Source: Bacteroidales bacterium (lineage in GTDB: Bacteria; Bacteroidota; Bacteroidia; Bacteroidales; FEN-979). From it: a DNA stretch of 55,466 bases. Position 1 is the first letter of the stretch, and every line of letters starts with the position of its first letter. The translations under genes and the position numbers were made by a program. The DNA is taken from assembly GCA_023231065.1 (NCBI GenBank), contig JALNWE010000013.1:1-55466 (forward strand), written 5' to 3'. Shown here one piece after another: positions 33,943-42,166 of this stretch. The notes under the pieces were generated by a model. That model was given only the letters and a program-made list of their open reading frames with translations. It had not been told where the DNA came from and did not search any database.

Positions 33943-34920
33943 ATGGAAATCAAGGAAAGACAATTTGAAATAACTTCTGATGAAGGATTTATCAGTCTGT
34001 CATTGGATATTTTCAGACACCAGTTTAATACAAATCCGGTATATCGCGCTTACGTCGAAACACGGGATATTCAGGTAGAATCGGTAAAACGCCTGGAAGA
34101 CATTCCTTTTTTACCCATAGAATTTTTCAAGTACCATGAGGTTTTATGCGGAGAAGCGCCCCCTCAGACAACTTTTAAAAGCAGCGGCACCACTGGTACG
34201 GAACGCAGTAAACACATGGTTACTGACCTGTCTGTTTACCGGCATTCCATTCAGAATGGCTTTGCAAAGTTTTATGGTCCCCCTGAGAATGTTCAGTTTC
34301 TTGCCTTGACACCGACCCCTGAACAAGGACCGGATTCTTCTTTGATCTTTATGATCCAACATCTGATGGACCTTAGCCTGAGCCCTGAAAATGGTTATTT
34401 TCTGACCAATTATTCCGGATTGACCGCACGATTGAAACAACGCCGTCGCCCGGATAAAAAAGTCATGCTCATCGGATTGACTTATGCCTTGCTCCATTTC
34501 GCCGAACAATACCCGGGCGATTACAGCCCTCTGATCGTTGTGGAAACCGGAGGAATGAAAGGCCAACACAAAGAAATTACACGGGATGAGCTTCATTCAA
34601 TTCTGGCGCCGGCGTTCGGGGTTGAAACAATCCATTCTGAATATGGGATGACAGAACTTCTCTCACAGGCCTGGTCACAGGAAAATGGCCTTTTTTCAAC
34701 CGTTCCCTGGATGAAAGTCATGATCCGTGATATCAATGATCCTTTTTCTTATGTGAAAACGGGTAAAACCGGAGGGATCAATGTTATCGACCTGGCCAAT
34801 CAGCATTCATGCAGTTTCATTGCCACCCAGGACCTGGGCCGGATTCATGAAAACGGACAATTTGAAGTCCTCGGCCGTTTCGAAGCCAGCGATGCCAGGG
34901 GATGTGCCTTAATGATCTGA
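33943..34920 (+). CDS. LuxE/PaaK-like acyl-adenylating enzyme
   Basis: This 325-residue protein resembles the acyl-protein synthetase LuxE, a short relative of the PaaK adenylate-forming ligases. The P-loop-like adenylation motif is FKSSGTTGTERSKH (about residues 77-90). VVETGGMKGQHKEI, EYGMTELLSQAWS (about residues 230-242) and GGINVIDLANQHSCSFIATQDLG are the later core motifs of the family. Such enzymes activate a fatty or aromatic acid as acyl-AMP and pass it to a protein or thiol. No luxC or other obvious acceptor gene lies nearby, so the substrate is unknown. It has its own promoter and converges on the YedK-like gene, 4 bp apart. Confidence 0.85.
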   Translation: MEIKERQFEITSDEGFISLSLDIFRHQFNTNPVYRAYVETRDIQVESVKRLEDIPFLPIEFFKYHEVLCGEAPPQTTFKSSGTTGTERSKHMVTDLSVYRHSIQNGFAKFYGPPENVQFLALTPTPEQGPDSSLIFMIQHLMDLSLSPENGYFLTNYSGLTARLKQRRRPDKKVMLIGLTYALLHFAEQYPGDYSPLIVVETGGMKGQHKEITRDELHSILAPAFGVETIHSEYGMTELLSQAWSQENGLFSTVPWMKVMIRDINDPFSYVKTGKTGGINVIDLANQHSCSFIATQDLGRIHENGQFEVLGRFEASDARGCALMI

Positions 34921-34924
34921 GGGA

Positions 34925-35590
34925 TCAGCTGTCAATCGTCAATGGTTTGATAATATCAGGGCCGTTGTTTTGGGGTGAATTTACCAAGCAAGAGATGGGA
35001 TATGCTTCCATGGCTTCAGGGGGATAAGGTTTTAAAAGGCTGGTCAATTCCGTTTCCGTGGGTTTTTCCAACCACGCTTTTTCATCTTCAGGAAGCAGCA
35101 TTACTGGCATACGATCATGAATGGGCAGCATGAGCTCATTGGCTTTCGTCGTCAGAATTGCAAAAGAATGAACGATTTCACCGGTATTGCTTACCCATCG
35201 GTCCCATATTCCGGCCATAGCGAAAGGAGCTCTGCTTTTCAATAAGATCCGGTAAGGGATCTTACCATGGTCCTTCTTCCACTCAAAAAAACTGTCGGCA
35301 AGTACCAGGCAGCGGTTCCTCCGGAATACATATTTAAAGGAGGCTTTTTCAAGCAACGTCTCAGAACGGGCATTGATCATCCTGTTCCCGATAGCAGGAT
35401 CTTTTGCCCAGTAAGGGATAAGCCCCCATCGGTAAAAGCTCAGCGATCCCGGATTTCCATTTGAAATAACAGCCAGATCTTGTGATGGTGCACAATTGTA
35501 AGTGGCTTTATAAATGGCTGTCCTTACCCTGATCCCAAAACGTTCCATGATGAGATCATCTTCAATGGCAAATGAATAACGGCCGCACAT
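34925..35590 (-). CDS. YedK/HMCES (SRAP) abasic-site DNA-protein crosslink protein
   Basis: This 221-residue protein begins MCGRYSF, with the start Met removed to leave catalytic Cys2. Cys2 forms a thiazolidine crosslink with abasic sites in single-stranded DNA. Other conserved blocks are NCAPSQDLAVI, YRWGLIPYWAKDP, NARSETLLEKASF, DSFFEWKK (the Glu of the active site) and PIHDRMPVML (the His of the active site). I set the start at 35588-35590 because the function needs Cys at position 2; an upstream in-frame ATG exists at 35719. The gene is divergent from the membrane protein gene at 35662 and converges on the LuxE-like gene. Confidence 0.95.
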   Translation of the reverse strand: MCGRYSFAIEDDLIMERFGIRVRTAIYKATYNCAPSQDLAVISNGNPGSLSFYRWGLIPYWAKDPAIGNRMINARSETLLEKASFKYVFRRNRCLVLADSFFEWKKDHGKIPYRILLKSRAPFAMAGIWDRWVSNTGEIVHSFAILTTKANELMLPIHDRMPVMLLPEDEKAWLEKPTETELTSLLKPYPPEAMEAYPISCLVNSPQNNGPDIIKPLTIDS

Positions 35591-35628
35591 AATCCGGTTT
35601 TGAGAAGTAAAATTACAAGATAAATTTA

Positions 35629-35636
35629 TACTTTTG
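35629..35636 (+). promoter_or_regulatory. -7 promoter element of the large membrane protein gene
   Basis: TACTTTTG is a perfect TAnnTTTG box 26 bases before the ATG at 35662. A TTTG at 35598-35601 is too far upstream to be its usual partner. Confidence 0.4.
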
Positions 35637-35661
35637 AAAACTTTCGGTGATAAATCAAAGT

Positions 35662-37758
35662 ATGAATCCAGCGGGAAACAAGCATCATAACAGTGGAAAA
35701 AGAAGACGTGGCAATCCATCCCATAAATCCAAACAGACCCATAAAACAGAATCGTTCCTTTCGGGTAACCTGATCAAAATACTTGGGTTTGTTTTTATTG
35801 TGGCTGGTTTATGGTTTGCTGCCGGGTCATTTGACTCTCTTCTCGACCTTTTCCATACGATAGGCCATCCTAAAAGTATTACTCCGGTCTCCGGTCAAAG
35901 CGTAACACCAGGTTCTTGGCAAACGAACGCGTTGATAACAAGTCCGGAAAAACAAATTCTTTGGGGCTCTGTAACGGCTTTATTTCTGATGGCGGGTTTT
36001 TATATTTCAACCCGTTTTCATCGGAGAGAGATCCCCCGGATCCTGCTTCCTGTTTTTTATGCATTTTTAGGATTGGCAACAATACGCTATGGATGGTCAG
36101 CCCATCTGATATTCCCATTAATGCTTCTTTTTACATTTCTGTTATTCCTCAACGAAAGACAGCTGAAAACTACTTCTACAGGAAGGGTCAATGTGCTCTT
36201 TGTCTGGGGTTTTATGATAACCTGGGGAGGATTAAAACTGTTCCTTGGCGGGGATAAGGCGTATATCGCCCCTTTCATCATTTATTCAGTTCTGTTTTAT
36301 TTGGCGTTTTATTCCATGGGCATCACCGGTGGGTTCCATGGGCATCATCGGTCATCAAAGTATTTTGAAATTCTGGCAATTCTGATCAATATTTTTGCTT
36401 TTTTACTTCTTACGGGCGGAATTTTTTTCAAATTTGGCCTGAAACAATGGTTGTGGCCCATATCACTGGTAATAGGTTTACAAATCCTGCTGGTCCCCGC
36501 ATGGATCCAAAGACAAGACGATGATCGCACTCCTGATATTATCGCAGGGATTATCATTCTGAGTCTGGTCATCCCGTTGCTGGTACCATCTGCGTTCCTG
36601 CTCTTGTTTTTTGGTTGTCTCTCGGTATTGCTGATCACCTGGTCGAAGAATTCAGGGAACAAATGGGGGCTGTTTGCTTCCCTTCTCTCAATGGTTTTAA
36701 TGCTTTTCTTTTATCTGTTCGACTGGGCCTTCTCCTATTTTCCCATCTGCTTTTTCGGGGATATAACCAGCGCTCCTGCCTTATTGATCAAAGGACTGAT
36801 CTCAAACGTTTTTGTTCTTCTTGTTATCTGGTTCAATCGCCATATTCTGAAGAAAACAGAAGTAGGTTTCTCTAAAAAATGGTTCAACCGTTATCGCAAT
36901 GTAAAATTCCTTAAGGGCTTATTGCTGGCCGTCATTTATTTAGCCGGTTACTGGATATTGAATTATTTTCTGATGGTATGGATTGACAATGAAGGATTCC
37001 GGTTTCAGAGTTGGTTTATTTGTTCCTGCCTCTATTTTCTTGTTCTGATCCCTGTCCTGGCAAGTCAGAAATCATCTTATCTCTTGAAAACCCTCTGGCT
37101 GGCGTTACTGGTTACCTTAGCCTGGCCTGCTGTTGTTCATTTTTCAACTGTAATTTTACGGAATGAATTCCTTAGGTATGCCGGTATTCCTTCCTTCCCG
37201 TTTTATTTTCATTATGTTGGACTGATCCTTCTCTTTTTCCTCCTGATCATTACAGGATATTATTTCCGTAAGGCATACAGTAACAAACCGGCACTCCTTA
37301 ACGGGGTATGGTTATATATGATCCTGATCACCATCTTTCTTCTCTTATCTGAATTTGATCATCTGATCATAATAACCCATTATTATCATGGGGCCCATAT
37401 CGAAGAAATGTCCTTAACCAACATAAGGCTCCCTTATTCCATCTTGTTATTGGTTTGTGCGTCAGCCCTGCTGATCCTGGGTTTTTTATTTTCCGACCGG
37501 TTTTTCAGAATTGCGGGAATGATCATAATCGCCGTGGTTATGGTAAAAATAGCATACCTGGATATACGGGGTTTTTCTCCGACAGGCAAGATCATATTGC
37601 TATTTATTGTTGGTTCCCTGTTGCTGATTTTTTCCTATCTCTATCCGAAGATTCGGGATCTTTCCAGAAGGGCGGGACGGGATGGGACAAAGCACCACCA
37701 TTTGCATCATCATCACCATCAAACGACGGGAGAGGCCCCGCGGGAAAATGAGAAATAA
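35662..37758 (+). CDS. Large multispanning membrane protein with His-rich C-terminal tail, unknown function
   Basis: This 698-residue protein has a basic N-terminal tail of about 35 residues (KRRRGNPSHKSKQTHK) followed by roughly eighteen hydrophobic segments. It ends in a short cytosolic-looking tail with eight histidines in nine positions (HHHLHHHHH) near the C-terminus. I cannot place it in a known family; there is no catalytic motif, ABC domain or polymerase-like signature, though such proteins are often labelled DUF2339-like or hypothetical. The basic head and His-rich tail could contact a metal, a nucleic acid or a lipid head group. The ATG at 35662 is preferred to the GTG at 35647. It diverges from the YedK gene and converges on rsmI. 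Confidence 0.7.
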   Translation: MNPAGNKHHNSGKRRRGNPSHKSKQTHKTESFLSGNLIKILGFVFIVAGLWFAAGSFDSLLDLFHTIGHPKSITPVSGQSVTPGSWQTNALITSPEKQILWGSVTALFLMAGFYISTRFHRREIPRILLPVFYAFLGLATIRYGWSAHLIFPLMLLFTFLLFLNERQLKTTSTGRVNVLFVWGFMITWGGLKLFLGGDKAYIAPFIIYSVLFYLAFYSMGITGGFHGHHRSSKYFEILAILINIFAFLLLTGGIFFKFGLKQWLWPISLVIGLQILLVPAWIQRQDDDRTPDIIAGIIILSLVIPLLVPSAFLLLFFGCLSVLLITWSKNSGNKWGLFASLLSMVLMLFFYLFDWAFSYFPICFFGDITSAPALLIKGLISNVFVLLVIWFNRHILKKTEVGFSKKWFNRYRNVKFLKGLLLAVIYLAGYWILNYFLMVWIDNEGFRFQSWFICSCLYFLVLIPVLASQKSSYLLKTLWLALLVTLAWPAVVHFSTVILRNEFLRYAGIPSFPFYFHYVGLILLFFLLIITGYYFRKAYSNKPALLNGVWLYMILITIFLLLSEFDHLIIITHYYHGAHIEEMSLTNIRLPYSILLLVCASALLILGFLFSDRFFRIAGMIIIAVVMVKIAYLDIRGFSPTGKIILLFIVGSLLLIFSYLYPKIRDLSRRAGRDGTKHHHLHHHHHQTTGEAPRENEK

Positions 37759-37777
37759 AGGGAAGTCCGGCAGGTAA

Positions 37778-38458
37778 TTACTCTTTTCCCCTGACCACGA
37801 TAACGATTTCGCCCTTGACGGGTTTTTTGGTAAAGTGCTCAATCAGTTCCTTTAGTGTGCCCCTTGCTGTTTCTTCATACATTTTTGTAAGTTCCCGGCA
37901 CACACAGGCATAACGTTCTTCTCCGAAGTGTTCGGCCAATTGAACAAGGAATTTTATTAAGCGATGGGGCGATTCATAAAAAATCAGGGTCCTTTCTTCG
38001 TTGGACAGGTTGATAAGACGGGTTTGTCTTCCTTTTTTATGAGGGAGGAATCCCTCGAAGATAAAATGATCGGCCGCAATGCCTGAATTGACCAGCGCCG
38101 GCACAAAAGCAGTTGGGCCAGGGAGGCATTCAACCTTCAGGTCTTCCCTGATACATGCCCTGACCAGCAAAAATCCGGGATCGGAGATAGCTGGCGTCCC
38201 TGCATCGCTGACCAAAGCAAAAATTTCCCCGTTTTTCAACCGGTCAACAATGGTTTCGATGGTTTTATGTTCATTAAACTGGTGGTGCGGGATCAGTTTT
38301 TTCTCAATGCCATAATGCTTTAGGAGCCTTGTCGTAATACGGGTATCTTCGGCCAGGATGGCATCAGCCTCTTTAAGAATCCTTAAGGCCCTGAATGTCA
38401 AGTCCTCAAGATTTCCTATCGGAGTCGGGACAATATACAACCGGGTCTTTTCTGACAT
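37778..38458 (-). CDS. rsmI: 16S rRNA (cytidine1402-2'-O)-methyltransferase
   Basis: This 226-residue protein belongs to the YraL/RsmI group of the tetrapyrrole-methylase superfamily. It opens YIVPTPIGNLEDLTFRAL, with LAEDTRITTRLLKHY next. FALVSDAGTPAISDPG (about residues 77-92) is the SAM-binding core, and LPGPTAFVPALVNSG and FEGFLPHKKGRQ follow. Later blocks are ERTLIFYESPHRL and CVCRELTKMYEE, so all the family blocks are in order. It places a 2'-O-methyl on C1402 of 16S rRNA in the decoding centre. It is about 50 residues shorter than the E. coli enzyme because the C-terminal extension is absent, as in many Bacteroidota. Confidence 0.95.
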   Translation of the reverse strand: MSEKTRLYIVPTPIGNLEDLTFRALRILKEADAILAEDTRITTRLLKHYGIEKKLIPHHQFNEHKTIETIVDRLKNGEIFALVSDAGTPAISDPGFLLVRACIREDLKVECLPGPTAFVPALVNSGIAADHFIFEGFLPHKKGRQTRLINLSNEERTLIFYESPHRLIKFLVQLAEHFGEERYACVCRELTKMYEETARGTLKELIEHFTKKPVKGEIVIVVRGKE

Positions 38459-38489
38459 GGATGGGAAGTTGGGTAACGGAAAATTCTAC

Positions 38490-39191
38490 TTATTCGTTCA
38501 TCACCAGTTTAAAACCAACCCCGTGAACATTGATTAACTCCACCCTGGGATCTCCTTTTAAATATTTTCTGAGTTTAACAATATAAACATCCATACTCCT
38601 GGCGTTGAAGTAACTATCGTCGTTCCAAATCTCCCTAAGGGCAGTACTCCGGTCCAACACATCGTTGCCATGAGCGCAAAGTAAACGGAGTAAACCTGCC
38701 TCCTTGGACGTTAATTTCTGTTCTTTCCCCTGAATGGTAAGGGTTTGGCGATTATAATCAAAAAAATAATTTCCAATGTTATAAATATTCCCGGAGGAAT
38801 TGATTTTTCCAGATTCTTCTGTCCGTCTGAGAATGGCTTGTATCCGGAGCAGGAGTTCTTCCATGCTGAACGGTTTTGTAATATAATCGTCTGCCCCAAT
38901 TTCAAAACCCTTGAGTTTATCTTGTTGGAGGGTTTTAGCTGTAAGGAAGAGTATGGGTATTTTCTTATTTGTTGCGCGTATTTCGCTGGCGACCGTAAAC
39001 CCATCCTTTACCGGCATCATAATGTCGAGAATACAAAAATCGAACTCCTTTTTGGTAAAAGTTTCAGTGGCTTCCTGACCATTGATGCATAATGTTGTTG
39101 CATAACCCTTTGCCTCCAGATAATTTTTCAGGATATTGCCCAGGTTGCGATCATCTTCGGCCAATAGCAGGCGGGTTTGGGTTTTCTCCAT
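38490..39191 (-). CDS. OmpR-family response regulator (RprY-like)
   Basis: This 233-residue protein has a receiver domain with AEDD near the start, the phosphoacceptor in DFCILDIMMP (Asp56), the switch Thr in LFLTAK and the Lys in YITKPFS. The C-terminal winged-helix domain shows KLTSKEAGLLRLLC, STALREIWND and SMDVYIVKLRKYLKGDP. It ends in the FKLVMNE hairpin. Together with the sensor kinase 34 bp upstream it matches the RprX/RprY pair known in Bacteroides and Porphyromonas. Targets cannot be read from here. Confidence 0.9.
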   Translation of the reverse strand: MEKTQTRLLLAEDDRNLGNILKNYLEAKGYATTLCINGQEATETFTKKEFDFCILDIMMPVKDGFTVASEIRATNKKIPILFLTAKTLQQDKLKGFEIGADDYITKPFSMEELLLRIQAILRRTEESGKINSSGNIYNIGNYFFDYNRQTLTIQGKEQKLTSKEAGLLRLLCAHGNDVLDRSTALREIWNDDSYFNARSMDVYIVKLRKYLKGDPRVELINVHGVGFKLVMNE

Positions 39192-39225
39192 GGATTTTAT
39201 TTATAATAACGGCCAATTTACGATT

Positions 39226-40512
39226 TTATTCTTTGATGACAAATGGAAGGAACACTTTGAATTTAGCGCCTTTATTGACTTCGCTCTCCAGGGTGATCTT
39301 TCCGCGGTGCTCTTCCACAATGGCTTTGACATAGTTCAGCCCCAGGCCAAACCCCCGCACTTCTTGAATATTCCCGGTCGGTACCCGGTACAGTTTTTCA
39401 AAGATCTTTTTCTGTTCGTTTTTCCCGATCCCAATACCGTTATCCTCTATCTGGATCACAATCCCATTATGGACGTTGTCGGTAGAAACGCGGATCAATG
39501 GTCTTTTAGGGGAATATTTGTTGGCGTTATCCAGCAGGTTATAGAAAAGGTTGGTCACATGAACCTTATCCCCTTCGATGACAGCCCGGGAAGCGCCAAA
39601 ATTCCGGATGATCTCTCCATCCTTGATCTCAACCTGTATTTTTATATTTTTAATCACATCGGTAATGATGTCATGCACGTTGATCTTTTCTTTGTGCATT
39701 TTAAGCTGCCCTTTATCAATCACCGCGGTTTGTAGTATTTTTTCTGCCATTACCGAAAGCCGTTGATTTTCTTCCCTGATCATAGAAAGATAACTATCCA
39801 GAAATTCACCCGTACGGCAAAGGTCTTTATCCCCCAGCGCTTCACAGGCAAGTGATATCGTGGATATTGGCGTTTTGAATTCATGGGTCATGTTATTGAT
39901 AAAATCGTTTTTCATCTCGGATAATCGTTTTTGACGGAAAATCGTCGCAATCGTGTAAGTAAAAGAATAAACGATCACGATTATAAGAATGATGGAGATA
40001 AGCAACATGCCCCAGAGCTCAGTCAGAAGGAACTGCTTTTCCTGCGGGAAATAGATGCAGAGGTACTCAGGACTGGTATATATATCGTTTTGGAAAAGCG
40101 GGAAAGCATATCCCTTTTGTATCATCTCTTGCTGATAATTCTCTGATTTTTTAATCAGGAAGATATTCCCTTCGGGTTTATAAATTCCGAATTCATAGCG
40201 GGTGTCAATTCCCCGGCTGTTCAGGACCATGAATATGATCGAATCAAGAGCCTCTTTGGTCAGAAAGGTTTCATAGGGCAAATGGCGATTGAAGTTAAGC
40301 ATGCTCTCATACTGATTTGTAAGCATGGCTTTGTTTTTTTCCATCCGTTCCACTTTTTGGACAACCTTGACCATCGCTTCTGTGACACTCCGGCGAAAAT
40401 TGGCCTCTTTGACGGATGAGGCATTCTGGATCCAGTAAATCTGAACGCCCATTAATCCAATCAATGCCAGGGTCATGGAAATGATGGTGAAAATAATGAT
40501 CTTCCTGTTCAT
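39226..40512 (-). CDS. Sensor histidine kinase (RprX-like)
   Basis: This 428-residue protein has a first membrane segment at about residues 5-25 and a periplasmic sensor region of about 140 residues. A second segment follows (LLISIILIIVIVYSFTYTI). The kinase core has FINNMTHEFKTPIS with phospho-His210, the N-box LLDNANKYSP and the G1/G2 boxes DNGIGIGKNEQ and GFGLGLNYVKAI. I set the ATG at 40512 because the preceding 14 residues do not look like part of the anchor. It precedes its regulator gene, and RprX-like kinases sense envelope or oxidative conditions. It diverges from the pgi leader region. Confidence 0.9.
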   Translation of the reverse strand: MNRKIIIFTIISMTLALIGLMGVQIYWIQNASSVKEANFRRSVTEAMVKVVQKVERMEKNKAMLTNQYESMLNFNRHLPYETFLTKEALDSIIFMVLNSRGIDTRYEFGIYKPEGNIFLIKKSENYQQEMIQKGYAFPLFQNDIYTSPEYLCIYFPQEKQFLLTELWGMLLISIILIIVIVYSFTYTIATIFRQKRLSEMKNDFINNMTHEFKTPISTISLACEALGDKDLCRTGEFLDSYLSMIREENQRLSVMAEKILQTAVIDKGQLKMHKEKINVHDIITDVIKNIKIQVEIKDGEIIRNFGASRAVIEGDKVHVTNLFYNLLDNANKYSPKRPLIRVSTDNVHNGIVIQIEDNGIGIGKNEQKKIFEKLYRVPTGNIQEVRGFGLGLNYVKAIVEEHRGKITLESEVNKGAKFKVFLPFVIKE

Positions 40513-40583
40513 GACATCAAAGGTATCGAAAAATTGGATTTTTAGGTTTAACACTTTTTAACGTATATTAATATTACTTAACA

Positions 40584-40612
40584 TTTGACAGAAAAGATTT
40601 AATTTAATTTTG
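40584..40612 (+). promoter_or_regulatory. Promoter of the candidate small RNA
   Basis: TTTG (40584-40587), a 17-base spacer and TAATTTTG (40605-40612) match the Bacteroidota consensus; the spacer is slightly short. Transcription would start near 40619. Confidence 0.5.
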
Positions 40613-40618
40613 AATACG

Positions 40619-40718
40619 CAATATCACGCATCATTTTGTTCAGTCAGCAAGTACTTTTTTGGGATTAAAATGTCTATTGATTTTAAAGTGTGTCCGGTCA
40701 GGGACACACTTTTTTTTG
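40619..40718 (+). ncRNA. Candidate small RNA or leader in front of pgi
   Basis: A promoter at 40584-40612 and a terminator hairpin at 40685-40718 would define a transcript of about 100 bases. A second promoter for pgi begins exactly at the terminator T-tract, so the short transcript would be separate from the pgi message. It contains no supported reading frame of its own. The frame that starts with ATG at 40670 runs on in phase into pgi, but it crosses the terminator. I do not recognise an RNA family. It may be a stand-alone small RNA or an attenuated pgi leader. Confidence 0.4.
40685..40718 (+). terminator. Intrinsic terminator upstream of pgi
   Basis: A perfect stem of about 11 bp (40685-40695 and 40702-40712, AAGTGTGTCC paired with GGACACACTT) with a 6-base loop is followed by a run of T's to 40717. 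It faces the plus direction, and no annotated gene precedes it on that strand. Confidence 0.75.
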
Positions 40719-40745
40719 TCCTTTTATATTCTTATGCTATCTTCG
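40715..40745 (+). promoter_or_regulatory. Promoter of pgi
   Basis: TTTG (40715-40718), a 19-base spacer and TATCTTCG (40738-40745) match the consensus with one mismatch. The start would be near 40751, leaving a leader of about 15 bases. The -33 element coincides with the T-tract of the preceding terminator. Confidence 0.5.
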
Positions 40746-40765
40746 TTCTCATAAAATCTACCATC

Positions 40766-42115
40766 ATGTCACAGCTTAAAATCGATATCAGTAAGGCCAC
40801 TCCGTTTATTGATGAAAAATGCATCCTCCGGTTTTGCGAAGAACTAAAAACCTGTCATGAAGTCCTGGTGAACCGCACCGGGAAAGGGAAAGATTTTCTG
40901 GGTTGGCTTGATTTGCCTGAATCGATATCGCCGGAACTGATCACGCGGATCAATGAGGATGCCAATTGGATCAGGGCGATTGCCGAGGTTTTCGTGGTCA
41001 TCGGGATCGGGGGTTCTTATCTTGGTTCCCGTGCCGTGATTGAAGCGCTTGAAAATCCATTTCAGGGATTAATGGGCAGGAAAGACAATACCCAGGTCAT
41101 CTTTGCCGGTGAAAACCTCAGCGAAGATTATCACGCACAATTACTGGAATTGCTTGATCATAAAAGCTATGCCGTTGCCGTGATTTCAAAATCGGGAACG
41201 ACCACCGAACCAGCCATCGCGTTTCGTCTGATCAAGCAGCATCTGGAAAAAAAGTATGGAAAAGAGGAGGCTGGCAAACGGATTTTTGCCATTACCGATG
41301 CCCGGAAAGGCGCCCTGAAAGAAATGACCGATAACGAAGGATATGTTTCCTATGTTATTCCCGATGATGTCGGAGGGCGTTATTCCGTGCTTACACCGGT
41401 CGGATTGTTGCCCATCGCTGTTGCAGGCTATGATATTCAGGCATTGATCGAAGGCGCCCGGCAAATGCGGAAAATAGCGCTTCAATCTTCTGATATTGAA
41501 AAAAACCCATGTGCCTTATATGCACTGGTGAGAAATATACTTTACCGGAATGGAAAGTTCATTGAAATTCTGGTTTCCTATGAACCCGGTTTACACTATT
41601 TTATTGAATGGTGGAAACAACTTTTCGGCGAAAGCGAAGGCAAGGAAAATAAAGGAATATTCCCTGCCGGCGTTACCTTTACCAGTGACCTTCATTCGAT
41701 GGGGCAATATATCCAGGAGGGCACGCGTACCCTTTTCGAAACGGTTATCTCGGTAGGGAATCCGTCAAAGAACCTGCAAATACCAAGTGATCCCGCGAAC
41801 CTGGATGGATTGAATTTTATTTCTGGAATGCGATTATCGGAAGTAAACAGGATGGCTGAGATAGGGACCCTTCTGGCCCATGTAGATGGAGGGGTCCCGA
41901 ACATAAGGATTACCGTGCCCGCCATCCGGGAAAATATCCTTGGACAAATGATCTATTTCTTTGAATTTTCCTGTGCCATGAGTGGTTATGCATTGGGTAT
42001 CAATCCTTTTGACCAGCCCGGGGTGGAAGCCTATAAGAAGAATATGTTTGCCCTTTTAGGCAAGCCAGGGTATGAGAAAGAAGCAGAAGAGATTAGAAAA
42101 AGAATTGAAAAATAA
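40766..42115 (+). CDS. pgi: Glucose-6-phosphate isomerase
   Basis: This 449-residue enzyme interconverts glucose-6-phosphate and fructose-6-phosphate in the cytosol. The PGI motifs are VIGIGGSYLGSRAVIEAL, AVISKSGTTTEPAIAFRL (phosphate-binding loop), GGRYSVLTPVGLLPIAVAG and SEGKENKGIFPAGVTFTSDLHS. QEGTRTLFETVISV and a C-terminal GVEAYKKNMFALLGKPG follow. The length fits the shorter bacterial PGI class. I chose the ATG at 40766 (MSQLKIDIS) because the in-frame codons upstream cross a terminator hairpin and a promoter. It is a single gene that converges on purN. Confidence 0.95.
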   Translation: MSQLKIDISKATPFIDEKCILRFCEELKTCHEVLVNRTGKGKDFLGWLDLPESISPELITRINEDANWIRAIAEVFVVIGIGGSYLGSRAVIEALENPFQGLMGRKDNTQVIFAGENLSEDYHAQLLELLDHKSYAVAVISKSGTTTEPAIAFRLIKQHLEKKYGKEEAGKRIFAITDARKGALKEMTDNEGYVSYVIPDDVGGRYSVLTPVGLLPIAVAGYDIQALIEGARQMRKIALQSSDIEKNPCALYALVRNILYRNGKFIEILVSYEPGLHYFIEWWKQLFGESEGKENKGIFPAGVTFTSDLHSMGQYIQEGTRTLFETVISVGNPSKNLQIPSDPANLDGLNFISGMRLSEVNRMAEIGTLLAHVDGGVPNIRITVPAIRENILGQMIYFFEFSCAMSGYALGINPFDQPGVEAYKKNMFALLGKPGYEKEAEEIRKRIEK

Positions 42116-42117
42116 AA

Positions 42118-42166
42118 CGGATCGCGGATCGCGGATTACAGGTCCATCATCCGTCATCTGTCACCC
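42118..42166. repeat. 7-bp tandem repeat array between pgi and purN, entering purN
   Basis: Seven consecutive heptamers lie in register: CGGATCG, CGGATCG, CGGATTA, CAGGTCC, ATCATCC, GTCATCT, GTCACCC. The array starts 2 bases after the pgi stop and its last units encode the final residues and stop codon of purN on the minus strand. Confidence 0.75.

Noticed and set aside
40610..40765. An N-terminal extension of pgi starting at 40670 or earlier
   Set aside because: The extension would cross an intrinsic terminator and a second promoter, adds an unusual hydrophobic stretch, and pgi starts normally at 40766.
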